DNA from: Nemertoderma westbladi
Taxonomy: Eukaryota > Xenacoelomorpha > Nemertodermatida > Nemertodermatidae
Assembly (NCBI GenBank): GCA_032718475.1
Contig: JAUCBJ010008478.1
Location: 1 to 24,947, forward strand
DNA: 24,947 nt
Direction of reading: 5' to 3'
Each line of letters begins with the position of its first letter. Within the stretch, counting starts at the first letter, position 1. The notes beneath the pieces were generated by a model. It did not search any database and was not told the origin of the DNA. It saw only the letters and a program-made list of their open reading frames with translations. Shown in pieces: positions 18,110 to 24,947 of this stretch. Made by a program: the position numbers and the translations under genes.

Positions 18110-21100
18110 CCCCTCTATAGGTACGTCTATCTGTATGCTCCCATCCCCTCTATAGGTACGTCTATCTGTATGCTCCCATCCCCTCTATAGGTACGTCTAT
18201 CTGTATGCTCCCATCCCCTGTATAGGTACGTCTATCTGTATGCTCCCATCCCCTGTATAGGTACGTCTATCTGTATGCTCCCACCCCCTCTATAGGTACG
18301 TGTATCTGTATGCTCCCATCCCCTCTATAGGTACGTCTATCTGTATGCTCCCATCCCCTGTATAGGTACGTCTATCTGTATGCTCCCATCCCCTGTATAG
18401 GTACGTCTATCTGTATGCTCCCACCCCCTCTATAGGTACGTGTATCTGTATGCTCCCATCCCCTCTATAGGTACGTCTATCTGTATGCTCCCATCCCCTC
18501 TATAGGTACGTCTATCTGTATGCTCCCACCCCCTCTATAGGTACGTGTATCTGTATGCTCCCATCCCCTCTATAGGTACGTCTATCTGTATGCTCCCATC
18601 CCCTCTATAGGTACGTCTATCTGTATGCTCCCACCCCCTCCATATAGGTACGTCTATCTGGATGCTCCCATCCCCTCTATAGGTACGTATATCTGTATGC
18701 TCCCACCCCCTCCATAGGTACGTCTATCTGTATGCTCCCACCCCCTCCATAGGTACGTCTATCTGTATGCTCCCACCCCCTCCATAGGTACGTCTATCTG
18801 TATGCTCCCATCCCCTCTATAGGTACGTCTATCTGTATGCTCCCACCCTCTCCATATAGGTACGTCTATCTGTATGCTCCCATCCCCTCTATAGGCACGT
18901 CTATCTGTATGCTCCCATCCCCTCTATAGGTACGTCTATCTGTATGCTCCCACCCCCTCCATATAGGTACGTCTATCTGTATGCTCCCACCCCCTCCATA
19001 TAGGTACGTCTATCTGGATGCTCCCACCCCCTCTATAGGTACGTCTATCTGTATGCTCCCATCCCCTCTATAGGTACGTCTATCTGTATGCTCCCACCCC
19101 CTCCATATAGGTACGTCTATCTGTATGCTCCCACCCCCTCCATATAGGTACGTCTATCTGTATGCTCCCATCCCCTCTATATAGGTACGTCTATCTGTAT
19201 GCTCCCATCCCCTCTATAGGTACGTCTATCTGTATGCTCCCATCCCCTCTATAGGTACGTCTATCTGTATGCTCCCACCCCCTCTATAGGTACGTCTATC
19301 TGTATGCTCCCATCCCCTCTATAGGTACGTCTATCTGTATGCTCCCACCCCCTCTATAGGTACGTCTATCTGTATGCTCCCATCCCCTCTATAGGTACGT
19401 CTATCTGTATGCTCCCATCCCCTCTATAGGTACGTCTATCTGTATGCTCCCATCCCCTCTATAGGTACGTCTATCTGTATGCTCCCATCCCCTCTATAGG
19501 TACGTCTATCTGTATGCTCCCATCCCCTCTATAGGTACGTCTATCTGTATGCTCCCATCCCCTCTATAGGTACGTCTATCTGTATGCTCCCATCCCCTCT
19601 ATAGGTACGTCTATCTGTATGCTCCCATCCCCTCTATAGGTACGTCTATCTGTATGCTCCCATCCCCTCTATAGGTACGTCTATCTGTATGCTCCCATCC
19701 CCTCTATAGGTACGTCTATCTGTATGCTCCCATCCCCTCTATAGGTACGTCTATCTGTATGCTCCCACCCCCTCCATATAGGTACGTCTATCTGTATGCT
19801 CCCACCCCCTCCATATAGGTACGTCTATCTGTATGCTCCCACCCCCTCTATAGGTACGTCTATCTGTATGCTCCCATCCCCTCTATAGGTACGTCTATCT
19901 GTATGCTCCCATCCCCTCTATAGGTACGTCTATCTGTATGCTCCCATCCCCTCTATAGGTACGTCTATCTGTATGCTCCCACCCCCTCTATAGGTACGTC
20001 TATCTGTATGCTCCCATCCCCTCTATAGGTACGTCTATCTGTATGCTCCCATCCCCTCTATAGGTACGTCTATCTGTATGCTCCCATCCCCTGTATAGGT
20101 ACGTCTATCTGTATGCTCCCATCCCCTGTATAGGTACGTCTATCTGTATGCTCCCACCCCCTCTATAGGTACGTGTATCTGTATGCTCCCATCCCCTCTA
20201 TAGGTACGTCTATCTGTATGCTCCCATCCCCTGTATAGGTACGTCTATCTGTATGCTCCCATCCCCTGTATAGGTACGTCTATCTGTATGCTCCCACCCC
20301 CTCTATAGGTACGTGTATCTGTATGCTCCCATCCCCTCTATAGGTACGTCTATCTGTATGCTCCCATCCCCTCTATAGGTACGTCTATCTGTATGCTCCC
20401 ACCCCCTCTATAGGTACGTGTATCTGTATGCTCCCATCCCCTCTATAGGTACGTCTATCTGTATGCTCCCATCCCCTCTATAGGTACGTCTATCTGTATG
20501 CTCCCACCCCCTCCATATAGGTACGTCTATCTGGATGCTCCCATCCCCTCTATAGGTACGTCTATCTGTATGCTCCCACCCCCTCCATAGGTACGTCTAT
20601 CTGTATGCTCCCACCCCCTCCATAGGTACGTCTATCTGTATGCTCCCACCCCCTCCATAGGTACGTCTATCTGTATGCTCCCATCCCCTCTATAGGTACG
20701 TCTATCTGTATGCTCCCACCCTCTCCATATAGGTACGTTTATCTGTATGCTCCCATCCCCTCTATAGGCACGTCTATCTGTATGCTCCCATCCCCTCTAT
20801 AGGTACGTCTATCTGTATGCTCCCACCCCCTCCATATAGGTACGTCTATCTGTATGCTCCCACCCCCTCCATATAGGTACGTCTATCTGGATGCTCCCAC
20901 CCCCTCTATAGGTACGTCTATCTGTATGCTCCCATCCCCTCTATAGGTACGTCTATCTGTATGCTCCCACCCCCTCCATATAGGTACGTCTATCTGTATG
21001 CTCCCACCCCCTCCATATAGGTACGTCTATCTGTATGCTCCCATCCCCTCTATATAGGTACGTCTATCTGTATGCTCCCATCCCCTCTATAGGTACGTCT

Positions 21101-21855
21101 ATCTGTATGCTCCCATCCCCTCTATAGGTACGTCTATCTGTATGCTCCCACCCCCTCTATAGGTACGTCTATCTGTATGCTCCCATCCCCTCTATAGGTA
21201 CGTCTATCTGTATGCTCCCACCCCCTCTATAGGTACGTCTATCTGTATGCTCCCATCCCCTCTATAGGTACGTCTATCTGTATGCTCCCATCCCCTCTAT
21301 AGGTACGTCTATCTGTATGCTCCCATCCCCTCTATAGGTACGTCTATCTGTATGCTCCCATCCCCTCTATAGGTACGTCTATCTGTATGCTCCCATCCCC
21401 TCTATAGGTACGTCTATCTGTATGCTCCCATCCCCTCTATAGGTACGTCTATCTGTATGCTCCCATCCCCTCTATAGGTACGTCTATCTGTATGCTCCCA
21501 TCCCCTCTATAGGTACGTCTATCTGTATGCTCCCATCCCCTCTATAGGTACGTCTATCTGTATGCTCCCATCCCCTCTATAGGTACGTCTATCTGTATGC
21601 TCCCATCCCCTCTATAGGTACGTCTATCTGTATGCTCCCACCCCCTCCATATAGGTACGTCTATCTGTATGCTCCCACCCCCTCCATATAGGTACGTCTA
21701 TCTGTATGCTCCCACCCCCTCTATAGGTACGTCTATCTGTATGCTCCCATCCCCTCTATAGGTACGTCTATCTGTATGCTCCCATCCCCTCTATAGGTAC
21801 GTCTATCTGTATGCTCCCATCCCCTCTATAGGTACGTCTATCTGTATGCTCCCAC
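18110..21855. repeat. Tandem higher-order duplication, 1,873-bp period, inside the minisatellite
   Basis: Rare-variant markers recur at an exact offset of 1,873 bp: GTATAGG units at 18218 and 20091; GTACGTGTA at 18300 and 20173; GGATGCTCCCA at 18661 and 20534; the CACCCTCTCC unit at 18845 and 20718; ATAGGCACG at 18891 and 20764; CTATATAGG at 19178 and 21051; and the paired B units at 19761 and 21634. The agreement starts near 18110 and fades after about 21855, so two adjacent copies (about 53 monomers each) fit. A few single-base differences are present, for example GTACGTATA near 18686 against GTACGTCTA in the second copy. Confidence 0.85.
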
Positions 21856-22904
21856 CCCCTCTATAGGTACGTCTATCTGTATGCTCCCATCCCCTCTATA
21901 GGTACGTCTATCTGGATGCTCCCATCCCCTCTATAGGTACGTCTATCTGTATGCTCCCACCCCCTGTATAGGTACGTCTATCTGTATGCTCCCACCCCCT
22001 CTATAGGTACGTCTATCTGTATGCTCCCACCCCCTCTATAGGTACGTCTATCTGTATGCTCCCATCCCCTCTATAGGTACGTCTATCTGTATGCTCCCAT
22101 CCCCTCTATAGGTACGTCTATCTGTATGCTCCCATCCCCTCTATAGGTACGTCTATCTGTATGCTCCCACCCCCTCTATAGGTACGTCTATCTGTATGCT
22201 CCCACCCCCTCCATATAGGTACGTCTATCTGTATGCTCCCATCCCCTCTATAGGTACGTCTATCTGTATGCTCCCACCCCCTCCATATAGGTACGTCTAT
22301 CTGGATGCTCCCATCCCCTCTATAGGTACGTCTATCTGTATGCTCCCATCCCCTCTATAGGTACGTCTATCTGTATGCTCCCATCCCCTCTATAGGTACG
22401 TCTATCTGTATGCTCCCACCCCCTCTATAGGTACGTCTATCTGTATGCTCCCACCCCCTCTATAGGTACGTCTATCTGTATGCTCCCACCCCCTCTATAG
22501 GTACGTCTATCTGTATGCTCCCATCCCCTGTATAGGTACGTCTATCTGTATGCTCCCACCCCCTCTATAGGTACGTGTATCTGTATGCTCCCATCCCCTC
22601 TATAGGTACGTCTATCTGTATGCTCCCATCCCCTGTATAGGTACGTCTATCTGTATGCTCCCATCCCCTCTATAGGTACGTCTATCTGTATGCTCCCACC
22701 CCCTCTATAGGTACGTCTATCTGTATGCTCCCATCCCCTCTATAGGTACGTCTATCTGTATGCTCCCATCCCCTCTATAGGTACGTCTATCTGTATGCTC
22801 CCACCCCCTCTATAGGTACGTGTATCTGTATGCTCCCATCCCCTCTATAGGTACGTCTATCTGTATGCTCCCATCCCCTCTATAGGTACGTCTATCTGTA
22901 TGCT

Positions 22905-23320
22905 CCCACCCCCTCCATATAGGTACGTCTATCTGGATGCTCCCATCCCCTCTATAGGTACGTCTATCTGTATGCTCCCACCCCCTCTATAGGTACGTCT
23001 ATCTGTATGCTCCCACCCCCTCCTATAGGTACGTCTATCTGTATGCTCCCACCCCCTCCTATAGGTACGTCTATCTGTATGCTCCCATCCCCTCTATAGG
23101 TACGTCTATCTGTATGCTCCCACCCTCTCCATATAGGTACGTCTATCTGTATGCTCCCATCCCCTCTATAGGTACGTCTATCTGTATGCTCCCATCCCCT
23201 CTATAGGTACGTCTATCTGTATGCTCCCACCCCCTCCATATAGGTACGTCTATCTGTATGCTCCCACCCCCTCCATATAGGTACGTCTATCTGGATGCTC
23301 CCACCCCCTCTATAGGTACG
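22905..23320. repeat. Third, modified copy of the higher-order marker block
   Basis: The order B unit, GGATGCTCCCATCCCC unit, two CTCC-variant units, A unit, CACCCTCTCC unit, two B units and a GGATGCTCCCACCCCC unit repeats that seen at about 18630-19030 and 20505-20900. It lies roughly 2,403 bp beyond the second copy. Here the CTCCATAGG units read CTCCTATAGG and the ATAGGCACG variant is absent, so this copy has diverged or been converted. Confidence 0.7.
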
Positions 23321-24947
23321 TCTATCTGTATGCTCCCATCCCCTCTATAGGTACGTCTATCTGTATGCTCCCACCCCCTCTATAGGTACGTCTATCTGTA
23401 TGCTCCCACCCCCTCCATATAGGTACGTCTATCTGTATGCTCCCATCCCCTCTATAGGTACGTCTATCTGTATGCTCCCATCCCCTCTATAGGTACGTCT
23501 ATCTGTATGCTCCCATCCCCTCTATAGGTACGTCTATCTGTATGCTCCCATCCCCTCTATAGGTACGTCTATCTGTATGCTCCCATCCCCTCTATAGGTA
23601 CGTCTATCTGTATGCTCCCACCCCCTCTATAGGTACGTCTATCTGTATGCTCCCATCCCCTCTATAGGTACGTCTATCTGTATGCTCCCATCCCCTCTAT
23701 AGGTACGTCTATCTGTATGCTCCCATCCCCTCTATAGGTACGTCTATCTGTATGCTCCCATCCCCTCTATAGGTACGTCTATCTGTATGCTCCCATCCCC
23801 TCTATAGGTACGTCTATCTGTATGCTCCCATCCCCTCTATAGGTACGTCTATCTGTATGCTCCCATCCCCTCTATAGGTACGTCTATCTGTATGCTCCCA
23901 TCCCCTCTATAGGTACGTCTATCTGTATGCTCCCATCCCCTCTATAGGTACGTCTATCTGTATGCTCCCATCCCCTCTATAGGTACGTCTATCTGTATGC
24001 TCCCATCCCCTCTATAGGTACGTCTATCTGTATGCTCCCACCCCCTCCATATAGGTACGTCTATCTGTATGCTCCCACCCCCTCCATATAGGTACGTCTA
24101 TCTGGATGCTCCCATCCCCTCTATAGGTACGTCTATCTGTATGCTCCCACCCCCTCTATAGGTACGTCTATCTGTATGCTCCCACCCCCTCTATAGGTAC
24201 GTCTATCTGTATGCTCCCACCCCCTCCTATAGGTACGTCTATCTGTATGCTCCCATCCCCTCTATAGGTACGTCTATCTGTATGCTCCCATCCCCTCTAT
24301 AGGTACGTCTATCTGTATGCTCCCATCCCCTCTATAGGTACGTCTATCTGTATGCTCCCACCCCCTCCATATAGGTACGTCTATCTGTATGCTCCCATCC
24401 CCTCTATAGGTACGTCTATCTGGATGCTCCCATCCCCTCTATAGGTACGTCTATCTGTATGCTCCCACCCCCTCCATATAGGTACGTCTATCTGTATGCT
24501 CCCATCCCCTCTATAGGTACGTCTATCTGTATGCTCCCATCCCCTCTATAGGTACGTCTATCTGTATGCTCCCATCCCCTCTATAGGTACGTCTATCTGT
24601 ATGCTCCCATCCCCTCTATAGGTACGTCTATCTGTATGCTCCCACCCCCTCTATAGGTACGTCTATCTGTATGCTCCCTTCCCCTCTATAGGTACGTCTA
24701 TCTGTATGCTCCCACCCCCTCTATAGGTACGTCTATCTGTATGCTCCCATCCCCTCTATAGGTACGTCTATCTGTATGCTCCCATCCCCTCTATAGGTAC
24801 GTCTATCTGTATGCTCCCATCCCCTCTATAGGTACGTCTATCTGTATGCTCCCATCCCCTCTATAGGTACGTCTATCTGTATGCTCCCATCCCCTCTATA
24901 GGTACGTCTATCTGTATGCTCCCACCCCCTCCATATAGGTACGTCTA

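Larger units (their letters stand above)
12071..24947. repeat. 35/37-bp minisatellite array, about 360 copies, runs off the window
   Basis: The main monomer (type A, 35 bp) reads TCTGTATGCTCCCATCCCCT then CTATAGGTACGTCTA. The second type (B, 37 bp) has CACCCCC for CATCCCC and CTCCATATAGG for CTCTATAGG. Rarer types include CACCCCCTCTATAGG, CCCCTGTATAGG, GTACGTGTA, CTGGATGCTC and CTCCATAGG. At 12,877 bp, and about 35.4 bp per unit on average, there are about 360 copies. The left edge is degenerate: the first unit is about 45 bp with an extra CACCCACAT, the second is an A/B hybrid, and a later one has TGTAAGCTC. This is typical of an array boundary. There is little divergence inside the array, mostly single-base variants. 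It lies in the presumed intron of the EGF gene. The open frame at 13257-13493 arises only where 35- and 37-bp units alternate to keep frame. Confidence 0.97.

Noticed and set aside
12071-24947. CRISPR array
   Set aside because: The repeats are directly adjacent, with no unique spacers, and the surroundings are animal DNA. It is a minisatellite.
12071-24947. Telomeric or centromeric satellite
   Set aside because: The monomer lacks a telomere-type TTAGGG motif. The unit is far shorter than typical centromeric satellites, and it lies next to a gene exon, though a wider role cannot be excluded from this window.

Overview
The window looks like metazoan nuclear DNA, most likely from a marine deuterostome such as an echinoderm. 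It holds one animal-type multidomain secreted or membrane gene with a splice donor, a piggyBac-class transposon, a LINE relic and several cut-and-paste transposon remnants. The short words TAGGCCTA and TACCGGTA recur through the AT-rich spacers. The species assignment is an inference from general style and is weak. Nothing resembles a bacterial or viral region.

Layout. 1-1059 is non-coding. 1060-1507 is a fold-back repeat region with a 35-bp perfect inverted repeat, an 83-bp direct duplication inside its loop, and a second 21-bp inverted repeat beside it. 1617-3535 is a 1.9-kb non-autonomous DNA transposon with a 29-bp perfect terminal inverted repeat, TTAAG on both sides, and about ten 18-20-bp palindromic modules. 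It carries a decayed tail of a non-LTR retrotransposon reverse transcriptase (2219-2475). 4138-6934 is a complete piggyBac-type element flanked by TTAA. Its transposase (4633-6529) keeps the three catalytic aspartates and the C-terminal cysteine-rich domain, but is broken by one stop and two frameshifts.

8032-10082 is a single 2051-bp coding exon, probably the first coding exon. It encodes a signal peptide, a laminin-G-like domain and 11 complete EGF repeats plus the start of a twelfth, and it ends in a good splice donor. The last EGF has an insertion pattern I associate with Crumbs-family proteins. The rest of the gene lies beyond the window, so the intron is more than 14.8 kb long if the gene continues on this strand.

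Inside that intron are a 1.6-kb hAT-like non-autonomous element (10364-12007), a run of 22 G, and from 12071 to the window edge a minisatellite of about 360 monomers (35 bp, with a 37-bp variant). The minisatellite shows higher-order structure, including a tandem duplication of a 1,873-bp block near 18110-21855. It makes up half of the window and is its most striking feature. There is no evidence that the genes here work together: there is one host gene exon, and the rest is mobile or repetitive DNA.
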